DNA of 64,000 nt, taken from positions 2,981,001 through 3,045,000 of the forward strand of contig NC_088326.1 in NCBI RefSeq assembly GCF_910592395.1. The letters are read 5' to 3'. Positions 24,033 to 36,800 of this stretch are shown in pieces (position 1 is the stretch's first letter; each line of letters starts with the position of its first letter). The translations under genes were made by a program, and so were the position numbers. Source of the stretch: Lineus longissimus (taxonomy: Eukaryota > Nemertea > Pilidiophora > Heteronemertea > Lineidae). The notes beneath the pieces were generated by a model. The model saw nothing but the letters and a program-made list of their open reading frames with translations. It had not been told where the DNA came from and did no database searches.

Positions 24033-25874
24033 ATGGCCCAACGAACCACCGAGATCAACCACTATCTTTCCCTCATCATCTCCATCGCCTTCTCCATCGG
24101 CTTCCTATCAACAAGATGGCTCGGGGTCTGGGATGCGGAGTTCTACGTCTACATCTACATCATTGCACTGTTTTCATCGAGTATAATCGCGATGGCGTTT
24201 TGCTGGCGGAAGAACAGTGACTCGGAGTCTCTGACGATTCGGGGGCGAGATACTGTAAACGAGCGACATCGGTCTGTTTCTGTCATTGCTACGGGTGGAT
24301 TGGTTGTTTTCTTCGTCGGGTCTGCTGTCAATGACATTTACGGCGTGGTAGCCCTTTCAGCGTGTATGGACACCTACATCCATTTCGGCTGCGGAACTCG
24401 GGAGAGATTGGGAGACGCCATTGGAATGACGATCGGTGTTCTCTACCTTGCAACCCAAGTAATGTTTCTGATTTGGGCGGGATATCGACAATTCGAACGC
24501 GGGATGAAATTCCGTCTGCCGTTTTTGTTGAACACTATTTCAAACGTAACTATTATCTTTTACATAATGTTAGATGAAGCGGAGGGCGTAAAACCAAGCC
24601 GAATATGGCATTGTCGAATATGGCCGCCACTGAACACGACCGACATGCATTGCGTCAACAAAACCACATCGTTTTTCGAAACGGTGGAAGCAGTTGGAGG
24701 CTATCTGACTGGCTTTCATTCTGAGTTCGCCGTTTTGGCCACTTCTCTCAACCTTGCGCTCTTCAATGCAGCGAGTCATGTGACTGGTTCGGGTATTTCC
24801 GTGACATTGCGCGGGAAATTACCGAGTGCTCTTGACGCCGACGCGAGCTGGGAACACGATCGAGCAGACGACGATGGCGCAGAGTTATCTACTGAGGAGG
24901 ATATATCAAGTCGTAGATATGGGACATATATTTTACAAGACTCACAGACACTCTCCATACAGCAATCAGCCTATGGGGCTCTGGAAGGTTCTGCCGGGCA
25001 ATCAGGACAAAATCAAGTGAAGACATCTTACGGAAGTATCTGGACAAAGGTTACCCGTTTATGTTGTGTACAGTGCGGGAACTTGGAATCGGACTCTCCA
25101 GACATCAGCCCGCTGCTTCCTTGGGAAGTCCGTTCAAGTAACTTCCAAAATCGATGCAAGATTCTAGCGTTCTTAAGCATGGGACTTGTCCTCGTCTACA
25201 CAGTATTCATGCTGCTGCTGACAACAGACTACGGTCAGAAGAAAATATTCGCCCCGATCAGCTTCCTCGCGAATGCTCTGTATCTTGTAATGCTTGTCTT
25301 TACGGTGTCGTTGAGAAACCAGGCCGGGAAGGCCTTGCAGAATGGCCCTGTTTCAGATCGTCACATCGGAGTGGAAGGAGGAGTCCTATTCTTCTCCCAT
25401 TTCTGTTTGATCCTGTTTATTTTCATGACTTCCATTCCGTCTGTTTACTATCTATTCGCTCAGAAAGAAACCAGGACTGATGCGTCACTTCCGGAAACAG
25501 TTCTCCAACTTTCGAACATTACAAGCATCGTATTGTTGATACTACAAGTCACCATACAAACGAAAGCCATTTTCTACCTCAACTGGATTCGAAAGCGTAA
25601 CAGGGTAGATGGCAGCACCTTCGATTCAGCATGGCCGATCATCTGTTTTCTAATGGTTGCGAATTTCGGACAGTGGTTTTGCGAAACAATGGTAGAGATA
25701 CGTACCCCAGAGTACAGGCCTACTGCTGTAAGATACTACGGCAAGGTGACATGGGCCACCATCATACGGGTTCTCTTCCCCTTCATCATCTACTACCGGT
25801 ATCACTCGACCACCCTGTTTGCAGAGTTCTTGCTCTGGGGCAGATCGGCGCGGCAACATCCACAGGCATGGTGA
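24033..25874 (+). CDS. otopetrin-like 12-TM protein, copy 2
   Basis: The single-exon CDS of 613 aa is a clear paralogue of the - strand gene. The first 27 residues are nearly identical, and long blocks agree (FRLPFLLNTISNVTII, GFHSEFAVLA, DYGQKKI, FYLNWIRK.NRVDGST), while the 250-370 loop has diverged. ATG 24033 is preferred over the longer frame from 23817 because the acceptor ttccag|CACACAAGG at 24016 removes that upstream frame; the 5' UTR exon would end at 23464 (GG|GTAAGT) and contains short upstream ORFs. The C-terminus (YYGKVTWATIIRVLFPFIIY) carries the otopetrin signature. Predicted plasma-membrane proton channel. AATAAA lies near 26548. A TA-flanked MITE lies within the 3' flank at 26380. 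Confidence 0.7.
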   Translation: MAQRTTEINHYLSLIISIAFSIGFLSTRWLGVWDAEFYVYIYIIALFSSSIIAMAFCWRKNSDSESLTIRGRDTVNERHRSVSVIATGGLVVFFVGSAVNDIYGVVALSACMDTYIHFGCGTRERLGDAIGMTIGVLYLATQVMFLIWAGYRQFERGMKFRLPFLLNTISNVTIIFYIMLDEAEGVKPSRIWHCRIWPPLNTTDMHCVNKTTSFFETVEAVGGYLTGFHSEFAVLATSLNLALFNAASHVTGSGISVTLRGKLPSALDADASWEHDRADDDGAELSTEEDISSRRYGTYILQDSQTLSIQQSAYGALEGSAGQSGQNQVKTSYGSIWTKVTRLCCVQCGNLESDSPDISPLLPWEVRSSNFQNRCKILAFLSMGLVLVYTVFMLLLTTDYGQKKIFAPISFLANALYLVMLVFTVSLRNQAGKALQNGPVSDRHIGVEGGVLFFSHFCLILFIFMTSIPSVYYLFAQKETRTDASLPETVLQLSNITSIVLLILQVTIQTKAIFYLNWIRKRNRVDGSTFDSAWPIICFLMVANFGQWFCETMVEIRTPEYRPTAVRYYGKVTWATIIRVLFPFIIYYRYHSTTLFAEFLLWGRSARQHPQAW

Positions 25875-27756
25875 AAATACAGCGCGTGCCATTGACACAC
25901 ACGCTGAATGCATTCTGCCAACACTGATCTGACGGGCGACTCGCACACAGTTTTCTGGGTTGAGGCAGTCTCCCAATGAGAGGACTCCGCTCCATTTGCC
26001 TCGGCCTAACCGGAAGATGCCAAATGTACGCTAGTACACGGTACAGGTCACACTTGGCAATCGTTACCAAACGCGAGGCTAGGAGATTGGGGTGGAGGAT
26101 TCAACAATCCTTCCGCCCTGCGCCGTGAGCTACTCCGCATCCCCTTGGGCGAGATACCCTGGCAACGATCTTAGGAACTACCTGTGGTTTGTGGTTTTCT
26201 AAATGGGTCGTTCAAGTTACAACATGTATTTGTATTTGTGCTAATGATGAGCCAAGTTATTGGCATTTAGTTCAGCTTTGAGTGCCATAGTTTTTATAGC
26301 GTATTCCGACGGGGAACTAAAAATATACATGTACATCACTTTTAAGCTGCATCTTAATTAATAGTAATGAGTACATATACTAGGTGACACAAAAAAGACT
26401 TCCTACTTTTGGTTTGGAATAATACCAACCATATAAATTTACCATATTCCGGCCGCATGTAGCTGATCTTTTCGTTTCCAGTTTATCTAAAACCAAAAGT
26501 CGAAAATCTTTTTTGTATCACCTAGTATTCAATATGAATTGTTTATAAATAAATATAGATCTATCATTTCACCTTCTGAATCAAGCCTTCATTTAGTAAC
26601 TATACGCAAGTAGTGCAGGATTTATTGGGATAGATATTTTTCCATTCAGTGAACAGTTGTTTCAATTAACTAAGCCAAAGGTTTTGATGATGCCGGGATA
26701 ATTGGCATAGAATCATGATAAGGGTCTCGGACGAATGTATCTCCATAGCAGCAACGTCTTTCAATAAATGTATTGAAAGACTCTGAAATCAGTATGGCCC
26801 TTCAGTAGGTTTGTAAGGTTGATTCACACACAGAAAACGACCTCCGTTAAAAAATTGAATCATTATTCAGCATCGTGATTCTTATGGATCTTCGATCAGT
26901 TCAGATCTTACAGAGGGAACCTTGTCTATACTTGACTTTGATTTTTTGGTACACCCTATAGCTATATAGCACGACTGGCTCGACGATGATACTTAATTAC
27001 ACTTAATTGCACTTCATCAAAACAGTATGTTATTGAATAAGTATTACTGAACGAAGTACACAAAATAGCAGCGGCTATGCATTAGCAGTTAGCATGGTTA
27101 ATAATGGTTGGATAATGACCAATAATCAAATTTGGTAACGTCACTATAGAGATACAGGTCTCTCTGGCCGTTATCAGTAGAATCGACAACTGAATATAAG
27201 TTGCTGACTCGAAAATAGTCATTCCACTCTTGTGGACTTTGTCTGATGTCATATTCTCAGAGGCTTGGAACACATGAGATGGACTACAATTATATATAGT
27301 GATGTTAAGTTACAATATTCGAAATTCAACTGACTGTAGACAAGTGTAAGTGGGCCAAGCACAGTGCTGGATAAACAATCTCACTGGCATGACTGGCATT
27401 TGTCATCGAATTCCGGATTTTGCAGCACTGCCATTATCAATATTTTGGAAGGGGGAAATATTTTTCACATTCTCATGGATCTTGACCGATTTTGTTAACG
27501 ATGCAACCCTCCCCTACCTTAGGGTAACAAAACTACTAAAAACCGTGGAAACTGATCACGCACGCAATCTCATAATGAACCTGTGATTGGAACTTCCCTT
27601 GGTTACGCGGCTTCTAATGTCTTTGACACTTGTCAGCGCATAGCCAATCAGAGCGATCGTTACAACCGGCTACTTCCGTGGTGCATTCTGAATCTTTTGA
27701 AACTTTAATTAGCCAATCGGAGGATAGAGAGAATTAATTGTCTATTCTGCCGTAAG
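25875..27756. other. 3' flank of otopetrin copy 2; noncoding
   Basis: AT-rich sequence with the Tc1-type MITE at 26380-26525 and an AATAAATATAG run near 26548. No coding frame supported. Confidence 0.5.
26380..26525. mobile_element. Tc1/mariner-type MITE, 146 bp
   Basis: The inverted termini start CTAGGTGACACAAAAAAGA (left) and CTAGGTGATACAAAAAAGA (right, complement) and match, less exactly, for about 38 bp (ending CTTTTGGTTT). The element is flanked by TA on both sides (26378-26379 and 26526-26527), the Tc1/mariner target duplication. It has no coding capacity. Confidence 0.8.
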
Positions 27757-27843
27757 ATGGAGTTACCAGATGTGCCGGCCTTGGAGGAGGGCTATATGAT
27801 AATAAAGGTTACACCAGCGACACCTATCGAGGAGGATGGAGAG
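27757..27843 (+). CDS. leader exon b (29 codons)
   Basis: ATG at 27757 starts MELPDVPALEEGYMIIK... and runs to a strong donor GGAGAG|GTGAGT, phase 0. The peptide is acidic and Pro-rich. The sequence just upstream is pyrimidine-rich and ends AAG, so an internal exon cannot be fully excluded. There is no in-frame conflict with the acceptor at 39332. Confidence 0.5.
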
Positions 27844-30800
27844 GTGAGTTACATGCCAACAACCACGCCCTCTATAGTACGCGGCCTTGTGCAAAAACCA
27901 TACTATAAAGCCACCGATATAAACTATGTATACACATGGCAAATGTGTTGTCGTACGTAATTTCTACAGCCCTGGCTGTCGACCTCATCTGACCGCTGCA
28001 CCTGGCGTGAAGTCGGCAAGTTGTTTTTTTTAAATATGCATTCGATTATACAAAAATCATGTAAATCTGTGATACGCCGCATGGCGGATTAAAAATTCTA
28101 TTGCCAATGGACCGAATATGATGGACGCTTTGTTTATAGTCAGTCGAGCAAGAAGGTACATGTATTCTGAACTCCATTTTCATCGAACAGTATAGTCGAG
28201 ACTTGTCAGTATTGGCATGTCGAAATCTTTGGAAATGCCTAGTGATTGCCCCATAACATACGTGTAACCCTACTTCTCGTGCCGAATAAACCCGTAAGTC
28301 CGCCTAAGTCCATCAGCGACCACGCCGTACCAGTCTCCCTATACTCCTATAACAGTCGTCATCCTTCTAATATAGTTCTGGCTTAATGTGGGTGCATTTC
28401 AGCTGCGGAATTCAACAATATTTCCGACAGCTGCCTTGGCATTATAATGACTTCGAATATGAAAAAATGTTCTCGGAGTTTGTTTGCCCAGGCGCCACAT
28501 GCCTCGGATTTTATTTGGCCATTCGGCACCATTGTTATATCAAGAGGTTGTCCAGACGCTCTCGAAGGCAGCTGAGCACTGATGACCGCAGGCCTACACG
28601 TGATGGTCCAGCTTCCGACTGAAACCATCGGTGATTCTGATTTTTCAATTCATTCGGTGTATTCGCCAAATCCTCATTTGTCTTACGTCGTTGCCCTGCG
28701 AATAGATCTTAGTTCTCAGAAAAACATTTTCATTTCATTTCCAACACGGATACAAATACACAAGCGCGTTCATTTCCAAGTTTCAGCAAATTCGCATGGA
28801 TGGATGACTGCACTACAGCATTGTGTATAACTGCAATTTTGTTGTTTTCCTGACCTGTTTTGAATACGAACGGCGTACCCCTTTAAGGAACATAAAAAAA
28901 TATTGACCATTCGAAGCGTAGCGAGTTAACAAATAACTAGACTCCTTATAAATTATGGAAATACAACGTGTATATCAGCAGTCTTTTTTCATACTCTGTT
29001 AGTTAACTATGAAGTTAATGCAGAACACTGTACTCAATGCTTCGTGGCCGATTCGCTTCTGTCCAACTGTGTAGGCCCTATAGGAACCAAGGATGGATGT
29101 CCCAATGCATGCATTGTGCTTCGTCACTTAGAATTGCTGTATTTCGTGACAAAAGGATGCGTCATTAAAATCGAGGTTACCTTTTTTAGTGTCTCTTTTC
29201 AATACGAATTCAGTATTTTTCAATATTTCCATGACCAGTACGAGAGGAGGAAACTAAATCGCCCAGTTCATCTTGCATGATATCAACTTGGCTTGACATC
29301 TGTTAACGCGGATTTTTAAATTTCTTGCGTACATTGTACCAGTGCATTTCTCTTGAAAAACGGTTCCAGCTGGAAAAATACCTTCTCAAAGCTTTATTGT
29401 TGCTCATTGTCATGGGAAACACGGATACGTCCCGCAATACATGCATACCAGCCAGACGTTACTTCATAGCGTAAACAAGTTTCGTGATGAAACGACATGA
29501 AAGATTGGACGGAAAAGATTCATATCTCTACAAACACACTTCAAACTCATAGCACACTTCCTCATAATACTGATTCGTTGATGAAAAAAAGGCAGGACGT
29601 TTTTAACATCTAATGACAAGGCTGACGACTCTTTACTTAGAAACAGGCAGCGTATGTCTTGACACTTCTATAACCAGCTTCGAACCAAAGATAGAAACTT
29701 AAGGATAATGGATAGATGGCACTTAAAGATTCATCACCACAACAGCGACGACGTTATTCATTTGTAATCAAGTTCCATGAAACGTCATTCAGAGATGTTG
29801 TGAATGAGACTTTGGAAACGCTGAAGGACGAAGTACTGACGACTAACATGAAAAGAACATTCCTTCTTCATAACCAGATTTTATGAATTTTGTCATTGAG
29901 AATTCTTGAGATGTCAAGCAGTTGTTGATCCCTTATAGACTTTGCCGTGATTGACCAGCTGGCTCTTTTATTCACAGCAATGTTTCGCTCTTATGCACTT
30001 CAGGTAAAAGATGCCACGGCTCGGTTCACATTCGGTGGAAGTAAGGTAAGCGGATATTTATTTCCTGGTTAATCCGTCTCATATAAAGTGTTTTTCGGCG
30101 GATAGATCTGCCCTAAGGTACTTGGCTGACCTCTTGTCACTAAACTGTAATAGTGTGATCACAAATAGTAATGTTACACAGGCCTGGGAAGCTGGTGTCA
30201 AATTTGACCGGTGTGACAGCGGATATAGTCCCCCTGGAGTCATAGTCCGGTAGCATTGTATTTGATCAATTAAGCAGCATGATCTATTGTACCGCTAACC
30301 CTAACCAAAACATTTAGCAATGCGGGCTATTGTTACACGGACTATCAGCCCTAGGACTACTATCCCTTGCACACCGGCTTTAGTTGACACCGTGGAAGAG
30401 CTCGCATTGGTCAGGCACATCCTGAAGGAAATCTAGTGTTGTACAACACCGCTGTCTTTCCGTAAATGTATCTGGTCACATTCCTGCGCTCAACTGCGTA
30501 CACTTTGCCAGAATGATAGGAAAAACACTTTGAATTGATCAATCCGAGGTAGAAAGTCGAGACTAACGGATTAAATGGTCACCATACCGACCCTTATTTC
30601 TGAAGTTTGTCCGCCGACAGGTCGCGGCGTTAGTGTCCTATCATGTCGCATCTACTCGAACTCCTGAGTCTCGTAAATAAGACCGGGGCAATCACGTATC
30701 AGGTAAAAATCCAGATAAAATTCCAAGGTTTTGGCGGATTTATTGATCATCAAAGTTCTGATTTATGGCGATCCATTTGTCCACTCCCGCCGGCAATATG

Positions 30801-33800
30801 CGACCGGTCGCGGCGTTATTGTGTCACATCATGTCACATCATGTCTCATTCTGATCAATACTGATTAACTCTGAGGTGGGTAAATACGACCAGCACGTAT
30901 CACGCCTCGAGAGCCTATTGCCGCGTCTCTCGTTTGACATGTTTGCCGTGATTAGTCAACACTGCCTCGGTCTTGTCTCATTTATCAAGACCATGAATGG
31001 CCAAGTTTCCCGTATATCGTAAACCGCTATTTTCAGCTCCGCCAGGGCTCCGGGGCCAGAGCCTGGTTGGTGTCCCGAGTGTGTGACACCCGAAATCCCC
31101 GGGGACAGCCCAAGTACTCCATCTGCAGCTCAATTCCACTCTGTGAGTGCTGATCATCGAGCAACTATACATGATTGTAAGCCACAGCCCATGTCTTTCA
31201 TTCATCCTCTGGCAGAGATACACCGCTCCGATCCGAGGTCACGAGTCTGAGTAGCACGGCCGACTTGGGTCGGGGTTTATTTTGCTATACCACGATCATT
31301 CCTCTGGCGCCGGGGTCCTCTCTGTCTGACTGCATTCAACTTCTCTCTGCGACTTTATAAAATCTACTTTCAGCCACAGCCAATGGTTTCCTTTGTCTCC
31401 TGGCAAAGGAGCACCACTCCGAAGTCCGAAAGCAGCACGCGCCTTGATGGGGCTTTTGCTGATGCGAACTTTCCCATGGCTGACGGGGTGGACAGTCCCA
31501 TGGCGGACCGAATATTGGAGGAGTCCGCGAGCGTGTCGAAATCGTCTTCCTTTATTATCAGGGCTTCCACGAGTGCGCCGAAAGATGAGGTAAGTTTTAG
31601 TGTGACTCTGTAGTTACTGATAGTTATCTCTGACGATCGTGTAAAAGGGACCTGTGTAGCCATTTGAAGTGCCCTTTTGGAAGAAAACGGTTATTTACCG
31701 GTAAGTAAATTTACCAATCAAACGCTGGTAATTCACCTGGAAATGTAGTGCCAATGTCCTTGTGCTTTCGCCCATCAATTTTACAAGCCCATCACACGAA
31801 AGATTCCGGTGAGTCTTTTGATCAGTTCAGTTGTCAATTTCCTGCTGAGTGATTTCAAATGTCATCAATAACCTATGAGCATCGATTTAGTGGTGACAGT
31901 ATAACGAACAGCGTCAAAGTATCACTGATACAGCAATCGATATTTCTAGGAAACGTGACGCTTGGATCGGAGAGTGAATTATTTTCTCGGGGTCGATTTT
32001 TACGCCAGAGGTAGAATTTCACCAGTCAATGCACAAATACAATATTGACTCGATGTATTGATTGTTTAAAGGGAAGTCGGTGATTATGTGTGTTCAGGTA
32101 CAAACCGCTCCGACCATGCATGCACGTCGCCATGCATTAAGGCGAAACAGAATATTTCATGGTGAATGGACACACCGTCAGATGCGCATCAACGCTTTAT
32201 GCTGTGCCGCGACACTGCAGGAAAACCGATCCAACTCTACCTCCAAGCCCATAATACCACCCCCGTGATACCATCCGCGCCAAAAGTAGGCCTACTGGTA
32301 GAGTACGCCGACGAGCATGCTGGACACAATAACACTCCTGCTCAAAACAGAACTGGCGCGGCTACCTACCATATTTCTGCGACATTTGGAGATTGTCATG
32401 CGGTGACACTGGACCCTCCTGTACCAAAATCGAGCTGGCTATCACCATGATTATCACGCGGTGGCCTTTGGACCCTACTAGTCTTAGACTGATATATATA
32501 TTATGTCGTGACACTGGGTGCTCGCAGTCGAAACGGCACGCTGGCTACTGTGCCGAAAAGCACTGGGCACTCCCAGTCCAAAAAGAGCGCGCCTTGCTAT
32601 CGCTACGCCATGAGACTGGTCTCCTTGCCATGGTAGGCAACCGTCTGGGAGAAGAAAACACTGATATGAATGATGTAAAACCCGTAAAAGTCTACCGAAG
32701 TCGGCAGGGTCTAGCTAAAAATCGGGACCCTACGCACCTATAGCTACTAAACAATGAGTACTGGACCCGGTCTAAAATGTACTGACTTGCATTTCATGAC
32801 TGCTACCTTGTACCTTATTATTCGATTTCCAATTAGTCGCGTGTATCATAATTCATTCTTTCCACGTTATGTTGACTGTTATGGGTGTGTCTGGCTATGC
32901 ATATCACCGCTGCGATATTGCTGCTATAGGTTATGGTCAGTTGAACAATTTGACAACCAGTTTGTAAAGTGTAGCATGAGGTTTGCAAGGTGATTTTAGT
33001 CTGAACGATTACGGAATTAATTACCATACCCGAGGAATGTGAACGTGTTTTTGTATGAACGCACATGAACGTACGGCATAACTCGATGTCACCAATGCGT
33101 GGAAGTCGAAAGTGTTTTGTGTAAACGCATATAAAGGATAACGGCGTGTACATTGTAACTACATGGAGAAATCACGAAAGCGTGGAGCCGTCTTGACCGC
33201 GGTTTGTTCGGCGATCTGGCAACCGATTTTCACTTGCTATCAAGTTTGAAAGCGTTTTTATGTGAACGAACCTGAAGGATTACGACATAACTATCAAAGC
33301 TGGACTGTAGAGTTGGTATAATTAGGCAACTATGTCAATCTTATGATTTTAAGAAATTGTTGTGGGAGAGTAATTTTGTCAAGCTTGGATTTGGACGATG
33401 GACTGCTTGACAACACAACCGCCCTATCAGGAAAAATATGCTAAAACATCATAATTTTTGTTCAAATACTTCTCTCGTGCAGGAATATCCTCGCTTTAGA
33501 AAAAAATGTATCTGTAAAAGATATTGGTTACATTAGCTGTTAATTAGCTAATTAACTACTGGTTACATCAAGATTGAATAGAGACTCCTACCTACTACAT
33601 TGTATTTATTCTTGGTACACAATATTAATTAAGTCCCCAGTTTCCGTCAGGTGTCATATTACAATCCCGGATTACAATGTTCTCTGCCATACCATATTTG
33701 AGACACTTATGAGACGCAGCAAATTAGGACGAATAATTAGACGTGAATTGGATAACTCAATAACTGGTGTTTGAATGACGATGACGCATATGTTATCAAA

Positions 33801-36800
33801 GTGTACATAGAGAAATTATGTCACTTGACGACATGATGCTGCAAATTGAGAGGGTTCACAGTTGGGGAGGATTCGTGAAATTCGTTTCAAATCAGACTGT
33901 GTTGAGCAACGGTTATATATAGAGGAAGGTGTGGTATCCGAGTGTAATTCATCAACGGATCGGATGAGTTTGATCAGTTATTCTACGGACTCCGAAACCG
34001 GCCAAAATATCTCTCAACGGGAAGCCAAACGACCCCGACAAGAGAAAATCAGTGGAACACTGAAATAATTTGTTGAGTCTTCATGTATTATAATTTCTGT
34101 GGTAGCTCTCGGATAAGCTGTGATTAGATCATGCCTGCGCCACGAAACAACACAAGGAAGGAGCTGATTAAGTTCCTTGCACAAAAGGTAAAGTTTATTT
34201 TGTGACTCGCTCTACCAAAACTAGGCGCTTGTCGCATCTGAACTTGACAGGTTGATACGGACTTGTTGTTCATTTCCCTATTGCAGACATTTTGAGCGAC
34301 AAGCGCCTAGTTTTGGTAGAGCGGGTCACATTTCTGTGTAATGCTCCACACCTTTAAGCCTTTCCATTGTAAGATTCTGAAGATATCAAATATAAAATTA
34401 CGGCCAATTTTTCATGCCCATCTAATACATCGCGGCAAAAATTATATGTTTTTGATCGCGGCTCTGTATAACCATTGAAATTGTTTACGACACGCTATAC
34501 ATTACAGGGCGTGGTCCCCTTTAGTCAGATTTATAAACCGCATCATTTCCGCTTAATGAATTCTTTGAAGTGATGAATACAAAGTCCGTAATTTAATAGG
34601 AAAATGTTGCTCACAGCCTCTCGTCACGCCATCGCGCTTGTCTGTCAACTCTCGTCTGGTTGAGTGCAGATTACCGCCTTATTTCACGGGCTACGAATTT
34701 TATATAGTGCAGTCAGTATTGCATCAATGACAAAACACGAGTTGCTCTTTTTCCAATACTTTACCAGTCATCCTGAGGTTAGGTTTTTTTACTCCTACGT
34801 CATATTGAAATACCGTCTTGCGGAGTGAGACTACTGTTGCTAATGCCAGGATGCTCGCCAATCGGCGCTCAAGGCGTGGCAGTAGACAGCCCAATATTGC
34901 GCTACAAAAATCTACCGATTCGAGCACTAACCGGTGCATAAAACCCCACAAATATGTTGTTTGCACGAGAAGGTGATTGAGATTCGTCTATTTGCTATCG
35001 AAATAGTCATTGTTTTAGAATCTTGTCCGCAATTTTCGTAGGTGTTCTGCTGGTCCTGTGTAGTCTGACCGTTGGCAAAAAACGTACTTACTAAAAAGAA
35101 CAAAACAGTCATGTTACCAATACTTTTGCAATGTAAATACCGTCAACGAGCTTATGCCGTTTGCTGCTTTGTCACGCAGTCATACTCCCGGTATAGTAAT
35201 CATTATGAGTGGTAAAATACCACAAGTAATACATGTATTACTTTCATCAATTGTCTGATTAATTTCTGGTTTGCTCTGTGTTTTGGTAATAGTAGTGTTT
35301 GCCTAATTTCTGGTTTGCTCTGTGTTTTGGTAATAGTAGTGTTTGCCTTGTTGAAATCGCTCACCGGGCCTCTTGAGGATTTGACCTTGCAATGTTTTTC
35401 AAATCATCCGGTGTATGATATTGACCCTTTGTTCACATCATAGTAATATTTGATCAGCTAGCGAATGCTGGTTAACATCAAGGCCGATTTCATACTTTCA
35501 AATAAGCCGCGTGACGTTTGGCGTGGAAGCGTCGCAGGTTCATTCATTCTGAAAATTTACAGTCACTTGAGATTATTCCTTATTCCGATTTCGAATCTGT
35601 ACTGCCTAATATAAGGTATGACTTCCGTGGCGGTCAGTACGATACAAATGGACTTTGACGGAATTCAGCTGCTTGATGCTATCAAAAGACAAAACCAAGT
35701 AAGTTTTATTTTGAAGAAAATTATATTTCGGGAGATTTTGTTCAGTATGCTTCATTACGTTATTAGCCATACCTCGCAGTTAAAAGAATTCAGTCTCAGC
35801 CCAATACACGGCCTATTGTCTTTTAACAAAGCCCGCTCGCACCTAGGCCTAAATTCCCATTGTTCTACTGTCTTATCAGGGAGTTATCAGGCCAAGCCTT
35901 GATGACATCGACCCCCTAAACAGCTTTCCTGGGAGTCGTTAGGCCTAAATAGGCTGGGAACGTAATGTTTGCGAAAGGAAGGAACACCGCCCTATTAGCG
36001 TGGTTTCTGTCCAGCAATGTGGACCCAAATCTGAGGCGCTTTGGCCACGGCAGGGAAAATATCCCTCTCGTTCCCCTCGGGGAATATTTTTCATGTATTC
36101 GGTTTATACTCTATTCCCTTTGCTTGATGATCTGAACACGTCGCAGTAAGTGGTCACCAGAGATACTGTCGTCAGAACAACGTATGGATTACTCAGTAAT
36201 AAAAAAGTGTAGGCATTGAGCACGTACCACCCAATGGATCGCCAGCACTCGCTGATATTCGCTGAATAATTAAACATTATTATCCCCAAATGCTTTTAAT
36301 TCGATTGGTTTTTTTATAACAGGGTCGTCCAACTGATTAAACAACTTCAAATACCAGTAGAATATCATCATGGATATGTTGAATGCATATATAATGCGCT
36401 CCGATCAAAATTTAGTACAGTTGTTGTTGTCGTCCCATTCGAGGGCCGTTCTTAAATCTTTTTCATAACCATTTTCGCAACTGGTATCCTTTAACTAGTG
36501 GCTTGAAAGGCCTACAGTATGCTGGTCTTTAAAATTTTGAAATTTGAAATCCAATTGCGTAAAAGCCTACTGAACATAAATTCAGCATTGCCGTTTTGTA
36601 GACATACATAAACATACTATGACTACCAAGTTTCAGCAAATTCGTATGCATGATAACTGCACTACGGCATTGTGTATCACTGCATTTCTATTTTCCTGGA
36701 CACTTGTTATTACAAAATGCGTGCCCCTAAGGCGAGTTACCGTTGTTTTAGTCGTCTGTCAATATAAATTGGTAAGTATTATGCGTTCATTTATTAATTG

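Noticed and set aside
32393-32743. 116-aa + strand ORF
   Set aside because: The region is a degenerate tandem repeat (about 45-50-bp units) and has no splice support.
33862-34068. 68-codon ORF ending in a polar, protein-like segment
   Set aside because: It ends at TAA with no usable donor and no consistent acceptor, so it fits neither a leader nor a terminal exon.
36619-36772. ATG-led ORF ending at GTAAGT in phase 0, like a leader exon
   Set aside because: It overlaps a dispersed repeat also present at 28778-28889, so the frame is probably incidental.
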